Positions 36,028 to 44,111 of a stretch of DNA of 64,000 bases are shown here, piece by piece; position 1 is the stretch's first letter; every line of letters begins with the position of its first letter. The notes under the pieces were generated by a model. The model did not search any database. It was not told the origin of the DNA and saw only the letters and a list, made by a program, of their open reading frames with translations. The position numbers and the translations under genes were made by a program. The stretch lies in contig OZ245062.1 in the NCBI GenBank assembly GCA_965224785.1, positions 1,922,001 to 1,986,000 of the forward strand, read 5' to 3'. Origin of the DNA: JALSNL01 sp036479585. GTDB taxonomy: Bacteria > Bacteroidota > Ignavibacteria > Ignavibacteriales > Melioribacteraceae.

Positions 36028-38340
36028 ATGAAATCTCTTTTCAAGCTAACAACAATTATACTTTTTGTTTTATTTTTTTCAACTTTCTTGAATGCGCAAA
36101 AGATTTATGAAAACCCAAATCATATATGGGAATCGGTTGAAGATAATGTTTACCTTCAAGAAGTAGCAACAAAAATTAAAACTTCAGAATCTGTACAGTC
36201 AATAGCTGAAAACAATGGAGTTTGTTACGCTGTTATGAATCAACAAATTTTTAAACTTGTTGATGAAGGATTAGAAATTATTAATTCAGCTCCTAAAAAT
36301 GTAAATAGAATAATTACTAAAGATGGATTTATTTGGGCGTTGACTGAACAAGGTATTTATAGATTGAATGACAAATGGGAATTAATTGATGCTCAAAAAT
36401 ATGTTGATTTATGCATTCATCTTGGAGCTCTTCACGGAGCAACAAAAGATGATGTGTTCCGATTTGAAAATAATAAGTTTGTAAATATTGAACCGGAAGG
36501 TGGTTACTACTCAAGTAATATGACCATGTTAATGGAAGATGGGACTCAACTTCACGCTGATCCAGTAAGAATAGGACCAATAAAAGGAATCGCTTCATAC
36601 AGCGAAACCCTTTATATACTTAGGCATGGTCAACTTGCCTTATTTGATGGGAAAATTATCAACCAAGATTTTATTGATTGGGGAACTCTCCCTTCACATA
36701 ATACAAAAGATTTTTTAAGTTTTGGAAACCGAATGTATATAAGTACGGATCGAGGCTTATCAGAACTACGTGGTGCAGCACTAACTACTTTGAAAGGTGA
36801 AAACGGTTTACCTTATGAAAATACTACTTGTTTGACAAAAGGTTTTGATAATGATCTTTGGATTGGAACTACAAAAGGTACAATCAGAAAAACAAATAAT
36901 AAATGGCATTATTTCGGAGCTGATCATTGGTTGCCCGGTGATAATGTTAATGATATAGCCGTTGGTAAAAATGTTGTTTACATTGCTACCAATAAAGGTG
37001 TTGGAATTATTAACTATGAACAATACACATTAAGAAAAAAAGCAGATTACTATGAAAGACATCTTAATGAATGGGGACACAAACGTTTAGGCTTTATTCA
37101 TACACTTTACAAAAAAGATAACGAATGGATAAGAGAAGTAAGTGATAACGATGGCGGACATACTGCTCCCTACTTAGTTGCGATGTGTTATAAGTATCTT
37201 GTTACTGGAGATGAAACAGCAAGAGAAGAAGCGGTAAACTCCTTTGAGGCAATGCTTTGGTTGGATAGAGTTACTCCCATAGATGGTTTTATAGCTCGTT
37301 CAATATGGTCAACTACAGCAGATCTAGATGAAAAAGGTCGTCACGGTTCTGGCGGATTGCCAGCGAAATGGTATCCGACCAAAGATGGGAGATGGTATTG
37401 GAAAGGTGATACATCAAGCGATGAAGTAATGGCTCACTTTTATTCAGTTTCGTTATTTCACGATCTAATTGCAAATGGGAAAGAAAAAGAATTGGCAAAA
37501 GAACATCTTAGACGAATGGCATCTTATATTATTGATAATGGTTGGGTGTTAAAAGACATGGATGGCAAACCAACTCGTTGGGGAAGATGGGATCCTAAGT
37601 ATTTACTTAATCCGTATGGTTGGGTAGATAAAGGTATAAATGGGTTAGAAGCTTTTGCATTTACAAAAACAGCTTTTAGTGTAACGGGAGATACTAGTTA
37701 TAGCAAAGCATATCAACAACTTATTGATTTTGGATATCTCAATTATATTGTTCGTCAAAAAAATACTTTCCCTCCAGAAAATCTTGCTCCTTGGGATGAT
37801 AACTTAGCTTTTAGATCTTACTATACTTTACTTCGCTATACAGATGACCCACAATTAAGATCAATTTATATGCGCAGTTTAGAACGTACATGGGAAGTAA
37901 AAAGAATGGAGCATATTTCATGGTTCAATTTTGCTTATGGTGCTTTAACTGGCAATGATTGCGAAGTTGAACAAGCTGTAAAACATTTAAGAGAATGGAC
38001 TTTAGATTGTATAGAGCATACTTATAGAAATTCACACAGAGCTGACTTGATAACTCAACCAGGCTATTTCCCATACGAGGGTGGAACAAAAGCTATTTCT
38101 CCAAGAGAAACATCTGTAAAAAGAGCAAGCAGGAATGCATTAAAATATGATGGTGGAACAAATGGTTGGAGAGTTATGGAACCAACGGGTTTCATACGTG
38201 ATTACTGGATGGGAAGATATCACGGTTTTATTGAAGCACCAAAAGTTAAAGAATCAAACTTAATTTCTGTAAAACCAAGACTTGGAAAAACGTTTGGGGC
38301 AAAACCTTATGGTGGATTTGACAGACCAAAGATTCACTAA
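36028..38340 (+). CDS. Exported propeller plus (alpha/alpha) barrel protein, putative glycan lyase or hydrolase
   Basis: 770 residues with a signal peptide ending TFLNAQ. Residues about 40-340 contain short repeats of the two-component-regulator-propeller type (TKDGFIWALTEQGIYRLND, TKGFDNDLWIGTTKGTIRK, NVVYIATNKGVGIINYE). From about 370 the chain turns helical with HTAPYLVAMCYKYLVTGD, WSTTADLDEKGRHGSGGL, SSDEVMAHFYSVSLFHDL, LNPYGWVDKGINGLEAF and APWDDNLAFRSYYTLLRY, an (alpha/alpha) toroid as in lyases and GH families. I cannot assign a family. It lacks a histidine kinase or DNA-binding part, so it is not a hybrid regulator. AAGGAG precedes the ATG, 25 bases after the ligase gene. Confidence 0.78.
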   Translation: MKSLFKLTTIILFVLFFSTFLNAQKIYENPNHIWESVEDNVYLQEVATKIKTSESVQSIAENNGVCYAVMNQQIFKLVDEGLEIINSAPKNVNRIITKDGFIWALTEQGIYRLNDKWELIDAQKYVDLCIHLGALHGATKDDVFRFENNKFVNIEPEGGYYSSNMTMLMEDGTQLHADPVRIGPIKGIASYSETLYILRHGQLALFDGKIINQDFIDWGTLPSHNTKDFLSFGNRMYISTDRGLSELRGAALTTLKGENGLPYENTTCLTKGFDNDLWIGTTKGTIRKTNNKWHYFGADHWLPGDNVNDIAVGKNVVYIATNKGVGIINYEQYTLRKKADYYERHLNEWGHKRLGFIHTLYKKDNEWIREVSDNDGGHTAPYLVAMCYKYLVTGDETAREEAVNSFEAMLWLDRVTPIDGFIARSIWSTTADLDEKGRHGSGGLPAKWYPTKDGRWYWKGDTSSDEVMAHFYSVSLFHDLIANGKEKELAKEHLRRMASYIIDNGWVLKDMDGKPTRWGRWDPKYLLNPYGWVDKGINGLEAFAFTKTAFSVTGDTSYSKAYQQLIDFGYLNYIVRQKNTFPPENLAPWDDNLAFRSYYTLLRYTDDPQLRSIYMRSLERTWEVKRMEHISWFNFAYGALTGNDCEVEQAVKHLREWTLDCIEHTYRNSHRADLITQPGYFPYEGGTKAISPRETSVKRASRNALKYDGGTNGWRVMEPTGFIRDYWMGRYHGFIEAPKVKESNLISVKPRLGKTFGAKPYGGFDRPKIH

Positions 38341-38442
38341 ATAATCTTTTATATAAGATCTAATTTGAAATGAATAATTTACTATATTAAGTAATAGTCA
38401 ACTTTACACTATGAAAGATATTGAGTTTAAGTTGATAAGCTA

Positions 38443-38904
38443 TTAATACTTATCTAATATTCTTTTTATTTCCAACAATTCAGAATAACCATTTTTGTTA
38501 CGAAACGGTTCAGAATACTCTCCTGAATAACTCATAAATAAAGTAATAATAGGATCTTTTTCATTTCCAATAAAATCACCTGAAAGAGGGATGAGAATAG
38601 TATTAAGTAATTCTTCACCTAATATTTTTGAATTGAATTTAGTTTCATCAACAAAACTAAATTCAATTAAATTTGCACTTTCTTTTAATTTTTCAATTAA
38701 AGATGGTTGAACAAATAACCTTAACACTTCAGATGAATTTGTAAAAAGATTTGTCAGTTTAGAATAAACTATTTGATAGTCTTCTTTACTTAATTTAATC
38801 TGTTCCGACTGTGCAGAATTATATACAATAATTTTCATATTATTTGTATTTTCTTTACAAGCTATTAATAATAGTAATAAAAAAATAATTAATAAATTTT
38901 TCAT
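38443..38904 (-). CDS. Small lipoprotein of unknown function
   Basis: 153 residues, lipoprotein signal ending LLLLLIAC (Cys16). The mature chain has IIVYNSAQSEQIKLSKEDYQ, then a helix-rich stretch and SYSGEYSEPFRNKNGYSELLE near the end. I recognise no family. It is convergent with the plus-strand gene ending at 38340 and lies 40 bases after the caspase-like lipoprotein gene, so the two may be co-transcribed. Confidence 0.6.
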   Translation of the reverse strand: MKNLLIIFLLLLLIACKENTNNMKIIVYNSAQSEQIKLSKEDYQIVYSKLTNLFTNSSEVLRLFVQPSLIEKLKESANLIEFSFVDETKFNSKILGEELLNTILIPLSGDFIGNEKDPIITLFMSYSGEYSEPFRNKNGYSELLEIKRILDKY

Positions 38905-38944
38905 ACAAATCTCTAAATAAAAGCTAGATTTATTTCACAAGTTC

Positions 38945-41038
38945 TTACTTAATTGATATATCGTCTAACAAAATCACTGTATCAAAAGAACTATCACCAA
39001 CATCGCCAGCAGAAATAACCAGTGTAATAATTTGTTTGCGATAATTACTTACATCGAAAGTGAAAGTTTGCCAACCAGTCATATAAACATCTCCCTTATC
39101 AAATACAATTTCAGGAGATAATTTAATAAGACTACCAGGTTGTGGAACTTCGTTTTCTTTGTTCGTAAATTCTTTCGCTCCAAAATTATTAGCAATAATA
39201 TCAATTGTCCTATTTATTAAAACATCTTCATTACCATCTTTATCAATGATTTTAACAATGAAAAAATCTTGAAAACTTGAATTTATAAATTCAAGAAACT
39301 CTTCAGACATAAAGTTCCATTTTAAAGTAATTTTTGATTGGTCATCCTCAACTCTGAAGGATTGGAATATTTTCCCTGTTGATTTTGTAAATCCAAGACC
39401 GGTTGAAATAATACCCAAATACTTCCCTTCGGGCGGGGTTAAAGAACCTAGTTTACTAATATTTCTTCCATCCCCTTCTATTGTCCAACCATCAAGATTA
39501 CCAAATTCAAAATCACCATTAACTAAATTAAGTGCATAGTGTACATTATGAGTTCCTTTTTTATACTCGAATTTTGCATTTGGAGAATTTGGATCAGTCC
39601 AATCAAGATATGTTTCTGCTGTGTTCTTAAAATCAACTGCTAATCTTTTAGAAACAGAATCTGCAATAGTGACGCAAAAGTCACTATTTACAATCTTTGA
39701 ATATCCATAGTAAGCTTTAGCTCCCTTACTAATAAATGCATTTTGCAAGCTTGCAGATTTTGTGCCTTCGCATGAATTATTTAATATTACACTATTAGGA
39801 AATTTACCTGCAAGAGTTGAGATAAAAGTTGGGCGGATGTAATAGACTTTTTCTTTTCGCTTAATATTTCCATTCTTGCTTATTGTTAATCTACCTGAGA
39901 TACCAATTTTCCCAGAACTGCATAAAGCTTTATACGATGTTTTCCAAATATTTAAAGTTGTATCAACTATTTCACCCGTAAAAAATATTTTTCCTCCTGC
40001 TCCATGTGTAGCAAGTACAACTAATCCATATCTTGTTAAATTTTGTAATGAACTTACTGTAGCTTTTTGATTAACCAATGAAGTAATTTGAAATTTAAAT
40101 TCAGATTTTTTCAAATTAGCAATTATTTTTGCTCTTTCATTATGTGGTGCAAATGCTGATTCAAAAGGAGCATAAATCAATACATTTTTATTTCCTATAA
40201 TATCAGGGTCAATTGCTTCTATATTTGTGTTCTTATTTAACCTTGAAGGTTTATTACTAGTTTTACCAATCGTTTGATTTGCTATAGAAATACTTTTAGT
40301 TTTTCTTCTAATACTACTAGATGTAAAACCACCTCTAGTAATAGTAGAACCATTTTCGTCTTCTTCTGAAAAGAGAATAGATCCAAATAAACCTGTATCA
40401 AATTGAATTTCCAAACCATTATCACTTTGATTTGAAACATTAGTGATACCGGGTTGAGTAGAGAGCCAATTAGACGTACTTAACAATGCACTCTGTATAT
40501 TTGAAATATTTCCAGATAAAAATTCTTCAAATTTACTTAGACTACTATCAATTGTATTTACAACTTCCGAATATTCAACTTTAGAAACATTTGAATATAT
40601 ATTCAAATTCTTAACTTGAGATAATCCTTTCCCTTCTCCTTTACTTGTTATTACGTTACCTATAACTTGAAGCTTAACAATCCCCTGATCAGTTTCTAAA
40701 AAATTTATAATCCCAGAATAGATATTATCTCCACCTATATCATCACCATTAGAAAGAATGCCATTATCAAATAACTTCCCAATTTCACCCTTTGAATTAT
40801 TTGATTCATCAAGGCTTATAATGGTTAAAACAGAATCAACTATTTCAACACCTGATGGAATTTCAATTCTTATAATTATATCAGCACTAATATCTTCAAG
40901 AATTCCTTCTTGATTAAGGACTATTACACCTAATTCAATATCTGAAACAATCGGTTCATTTGGAGATTCTTCTTTGCAACTTGTAAATAAAAAGAAATGT
41001 AAAATAAGCAGGAGGAAAACTTTTGAATATAGTTTCAT
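38945..41038 (-). CDS. Lipoprotein with a caspase-like peptidase domain
   Basis: 697 residues; signal peptide with lipobox FTSC (Cys21). Residues about 30-150 form an Ig-like region. From about 285 there is a caspase/clan-CD fold: NVLIYAPFESAFAPHNER, YGLVVLATHGAGG with His345, then FPNSVILNNSCEG with Cys423 and AFISKGAKAYYGY. His-Gly after a hydrophobic strand and (N/S)xC after the next is the dyad layout of CHAT, clostripain and gingipain relatives. Residues about 500-697 (VNGDFEFGNLDGWTIEGDG, LKWNFMSEEFLEF, TVILLDDISIK) are a jelly-roll of the choice-of-anchor type. A surface cysteine peptidase is inferred; partners and substrate unknown. Confidence 0.75.
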   Translation of the reverse strand: MKLYSKVFLLLILHFFLFTSCKEESPNEPIVSDIELGVIVLNQEGILEDISADIIIRIEIPSGVEIVDSVLTIISLDESNNSKGEIGKLFDNGILSNGDDIGGDNIYSGIINFLETDQGIVKLQVIGNVITSKGEGKGLSQVKNLNIYSNVSKVEYSEVVNTIDSSLSKFEEFLSGNISNIQSALLSTSNWLSTQPGITNVSNQSDNGLEIQFDTGLFGSILFSEEDENGSTITRGGFTSSSIRRKTKSISIANQTIGKTSNKPSRLNKNTNIEAIDPDIIGNKNVLIYAPFESAFAPHNERAKIIANLKKSEFKFQITSLVNQKATVSSLQNLTRYGLVVLATHGAGGKIFFTGEIVDTTLNIWKTSYKALCSSGKIGISGRLTISKNGNIKRKEKVYYIRPTFISTLAGKFPNSVILNNSCEGTKSASLQNAFISKGAKAYYGYSKIVNSDFCVTIADSVSKRLAVDFKNTAETYLDWTDPNSPNAKFEYKKGTHNVHYALNLVNGDFEFGNLDGWTIEGDGRNISKLGSLTPPEGKYLGIISTGLGFTKSTGKIFQSFRVEDDQSKITLKWNFMSEEFLEFINSSFQDFFIVKIIDKDGNEDVLINRTIDIIANNFGAKEFTNKENEVPQPGSLIKLSPEIVFDKGDVYMTGWQTFTFDVSNYRKQIITLVISAGDVGDSSFDTVILLDDISIK

Positions 41039-41192
41039 TTAATACCCCATAATAATTATAAATGTATTTAAACAACAAACATTAACTAATCATCTTCCTA
41101 ATGATTTATACTCGGTGGTATAAACGTAACAATATTTTTTATAAATACAAAATATAAATGAGATTGTACTTTTATAAAAATTTAAATTTAAT

Positions 41193-41209
41193 TGATCTAT
41201 TCTAGATCA
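41193..41209 (-). terminator. Short hairpin after the TonB receptor gene
   Basis: TGATCTA-TTC-TAGATCA is a perfect 7-bp stem starting four bases after the stop codon of the receptor gene. The sequence after it on the minus strand is AT-rich (ATTAAATTTAAATTTTTA) without an immediate T-run. A weak terminator is plausible. Confidence 0.4.
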
Positions 41210-41212
41210 TTT

Positions 41213-43231
41213 TTAATAATTATATTTCACAACAAACTGAAAACTTCTACCAATTCCGTCAATACCACTACCATGCATTCTGTAAGGTTCATTAAAAATA
41301 TTATTTATTCCAAAACCAAACACAACTGGTTTTACATAATAGTTCGAATAAATATTTAGCACACTCCACCCAGGAGTTCCGCCATCACTTATTCTATGGT
41401 CGTCAATATCACTGGGGGATAAACGATTCTGTTTGAACGCAAATAAAAACTCTGCTCTGACTGCAATAGATTTATGTACATTATATAACAATGCTAAAGA
41501 TCCATTAAGCGGTGGTATTCTTCTTATTGGTTCATTTTTTGATTTGTCCTGACCATAAGTATAAGTAATATTTTGAGAAAGTATTATGTCATTATGTGGA
41601 GAATATTTCATCTTAAATTCAATACCCTGAATAAAAGCTTTTCCAATATTTTCCTTTTTGTAAACTCGATCTCCATTAAATAAGATACTACTATTGTAGG
41701 TTGTTTTTATTCTACTAATAAGATTCTTCAAATCTGCTCTAAATAGAAAAACCGAAGCTTTTAAGATTGAGGTATTAAGTTTCAAACCTATTTCATAGTT
41801 TAAAGATTTTTCAGGCGAGAGATTATTGTTTGGAACTTCAATTCCATAATCAAATAGTCCAAAGCTACTAACATCATTGATGTTTGGAATTCTGTAAGCC
41901 GAATTAATTTTAGTGATGAGTTTTATTTTTTTGTTAAAACTATAAGCTAAAGATAAATGTCCTGATACTGCATCTGGATTTATTTTTGGTTTCCCAAATA
42001 CATCATCATTAATAACTAAACTAGCCAAGTTGTATCTCACTCCAGCACCAAGGTCAAAATTATTAACTGTGTAATTGGAAAGAGAAAAAATAGAGAAATT
42101 ATAAAATTTACTCGCGTTAGAATATAAACCTCGTCCAACTACTATACAATTATTTTTAACGTTAAGAGTTTTAGAGAAACTATTTATATAATCAAAATAA
42201 TATTCAATTCCAGAATTGATAATCCAGTTCTTATTTATTTGAGAAAAGACTAATAGATTTGCCCCCAAAGTATTTACAACATCATTCGCAGTAGTTTCAA
42301 TTTCGGTATTGTTCTTTTTTGTTATTCGTGTTTCATCGGATTTCTGCCAGGAAAAAGTAAGGCTAATTTTTTTAGCAAATTTATTCTCTGAAAATAGTTC
42401 ACTTTTTAGATAAGCAAACTGTCTTATTTGAGGATCAAACTTATAGTATTCATATCCTCTTTGTGCAACCTGATCAAAACGGTCAACATCGTTTTGTCTA
42501 AAATATTGATAATTATATGTCAATAATACTTTATCAAAAACTCTATGACTATTTTTAATATTTAGGGAATACTCATCATACGAGGACGGAGCTTCTTTAT
42601 TCAACCCTTTACCAGCAACTATATCTCCAAATTTCTTAAATGATATTGATGTGTGATATCCGCTATTGGAAGTTGAATAATTAAGATAAGCATTTGCTGA
42701 TTTCTCCATATCACTAGATAAATATTTTAATTGCAACCCAGAGTTTATCTGATTAGACAATCCTATTTTAGGAGATTTTGTAATTATGTGAACTACTCCT
42801 CCTAATGCATCACTTCCAAATTGAACTGAACCAGATCCCCTCAAGATTTCTATTCTCTGAATTTCATTTACATTAATAGTATTTAAATATTGGTTAGGTC
42901 CATATCTAAATGTTGAATTGTTAAGTCTTATTCCATCAATCATTATTAGGGTTTGATTGCCAGTTAAACCTCGTAAAAATGGAGAACCTCCGCCGTGGTT
43001 AGTTTGTTGCATCCAAATTCCAACTTCTCCAAATAATGCATTTGCCAAGTTGAGTGGATTATTGATTTCAAGTTTATTTTTAGAAACTACGGAAATGGCA
43101 GCGTTAACAACATCAATATTTTCTTCATAGCGAGATGATGAGATAATAACTTCATCTGTAGAATAGGTTGTATCACTCTTTGAAAAAGACTCAGCAGTAA
43201 ATATTAGAATAAGAATAAATGTAAAAATCAT
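41213..43231 (-). CDS. TonB-dependent outer-membrane receptor
   Basis: 672 residues with signal peptide (MIFTFILILIFTAESFS). A plug domain follows: EVIISSSRYEENID is the TonB-box region; LIMIDGIRLNNSTFRYGP, IQRIEILRGSGSVQFGSDAL and GGVVHIITKS are classical plug motifs. The barrel region ends IGRSFQFVVKYNY with the C-terminal aromatic residue. Length and lack of a carboxypeptidase-like N-terminal domain place it with BtuB/FepA/CirA-type receptors, not SusC. No SusD partner is near. It imports a cofactor, metal complex or small glycan across the outer membrane; ligand unknown. It follows the PHP gene after 34 bases. Confidence 0.9.
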   Translation of the reverse strand: MIFTFILILIFTAESFSKSDTTYSTDEVIISSSRYEENIDVVNAAISVVSKNKLEINNPLNLANALFGEVGIWMQQTNHGGGSPFLRGLTGNQTLIMIDGIRLNNSTFRYGPNQYLNTINVNEIQRIEILRGSGSVQFGSDALGGVVHIITKSPKIGLSNQINSGLQLKYLSSDMEKSANAYLNYSTSNSGYHTSISFKKFGDIVAGKGLNKEAPSSYDEYSLNIKNSHRVFDKVLLTYNYQYFRQNDVDRFDQVAQRGYEYYKFDPQIRQFAYLKSELFSENKFAKKISLTFSWQKSDETRITKKNNTEIETTANDVVNTLGANLLVFSQINKNWIINSGIEYYFDYINSFSKTLNVKNNCIVVGRGLYSNASKFYNFSIFSLSNYTVNNFDLGAGVRYNLASLVINDDVFGKPKINPDAVSGHLSLAYSFNKKIKLITKINSAYRIPNINDVSSFGLFDYGIEVPNNNLSPEKSLNYEIGLKLNTSILKASVFLFRADLKNLISRIKTTYNSSILFNGDRVYKKENIGKAFIQGIEFKMKYSPHNDIILSQNITYTYGQDKSKNEPIRRIPPLNGSLALLYNVHKSIAVRAEFLFAFKQNRLSPSDIDDHRISDGGTPGWSVLNIYSNYYVKPVVFGFGINNIFNEPYRMHGSGIDGIGRSFQFVVKYNY

Positions 43232-43265
43232 TTTAACTTTTAGTGAAATATTTTTAATCTCAATT

Positions 43266-43952
43266 TTATAAATATGGATTTACTTTTGCAAATCCTTTTT
43301 CCACTAAATACTGAAACGCTTTAGCTCTAGCAGTCTTAAGTTCATAAAATGTATGTGAGTCACTATTAACATAAATTTGGTTAACCATTTTTAGCATTAA
43401 ACTTAAGTTGTTTAGATTGGTTCTATTTGTTATAATATTTGCTCCGTTCACTTCCATAGGAATTTCATATTTATTACACAATTCTGTTACTGCTTGAATA
43501 TCAATATGATCTCCATAATAAATAGAACACGGATGACCGAGAAATGAAATTTTATCGTGGTGTCGCTCAATTGCATTTAGGTAAGCAAGTGTAATTTCTT
43601 TAGGATCATCTTCATAAGGCGGAGTTGGATGTGATGATAGAATAATCAAGTCGGAGGACATTCCCTGAATATCCATACAGACATCTCCCTGAACGTTAAG
43701 TATATCAGCCTCAATCCCAAATTGAACTTCAACTTTATTGTGAATGTTTTGCCAACGCTTAGTTATACTTCTGTAAGTAGTTCTTGAGAATCCACGTTTA
43801 TCTAAGTACGCTTGGTTGTGATCTGTAATTGCAATTTTGGTTAGACCAATCTCTCCAGCGTATTTTACAATTTCATCTATTGTATTCAATCCATCAGAAA
43901 AATTGATTGAGTGCATATGGTAATCTTCTTTACCAGGATTTATAATTTGCAA
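43266..43952 (-). CDS. PHP-domain phosphoesterase
   Basis: 228 residues. Motifs of the PHP superfamily are in order: DYHMHSINFSDG (motif I), KIAITDHNQAYLD (II), QFGIEADIL (III), LGHPCSIYYGD and YVNSDSHTFYEL (IV), giving the His and Asp residues of a trinuclear metal centre. It hydrolyses a phosphate monoester, possibly histidinol phosphate-like or a nucleotide-derived substrate. It lies downstream of the tandem GH38-like genes, across an intergenic repeat, and upstream of the TonB receptor gene. Family secure; substrate unknown. Confidence 0.87.
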   Translation of the reverse strand: MQIINPGKEDYHMHSINFSDGLNTIDEIVKYAGEIGLTKIAITDHNQAYLDKRGFSRTTYRSITKRWQNIHNKVEVQFGIEADILNVQGDVCMDIQGMSSDLIILSSHPTPPYEDDPKEITLAYLNAIERHHDKISFLGHPCSIYYGDHIDIQAVTELCNKYEIPMEVNGANIITNRTNLNNLSLMLKMVNQIYVNSDSHTFYELKTARAKAFQYLVEKGFAKVNPYL

Positions 43953-44015
43953 AGTTGTTCCTTATAAAATACTACCTCAATATATTGAACAAATTTTAAA
44001 TTGAAATTTAATATC

Positions 44016-44094
44016 TTTGTCATGTCCATAAAATTGGGAATCCAGTAACTCTTTAGCTACTGGATTCCCGATTAAAGCATTCGGGAATGACAAA
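44016..44094. repeat. 79-bp intergenic inverted-repeat element (dRS3-like/MITE-like)
   Basis: TTTGTCAT (44016-44023) and ATGACAAA (44087-44094) are perfect terminal inverted repeats. Inside, GGGAATCCAGTA (44036-44047) pairs with TACTGGATTCCC (44058-44069), and ATTCCCGA (44065-44072) with TCGGGAAT (44081-44088), so two alternative hairpins share bases. The right half is nearly identical to that of 50927-51004. No coding frame. Confidence 0.8.
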
Positions 44095-44111
44095 TAAAAA
44101 CTTCATCTATT

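Noticed and set aside
40267..40276. A further CAATCGTTTG operator copy
   Set aside because: It lies inside the coding sequence of the caspase-like lipoprotein, so it is probably a chance match; it also shows that the motif alone is not proof of regulation.
41213..43231. A SusC-type receptor of a Bacteroidia polysaccharide utilisation locus
   Set aside because: The protein is too short for SusC, lacks the N-terminal carboxypeptidase-like domain, and no SusD gene is adjacent.
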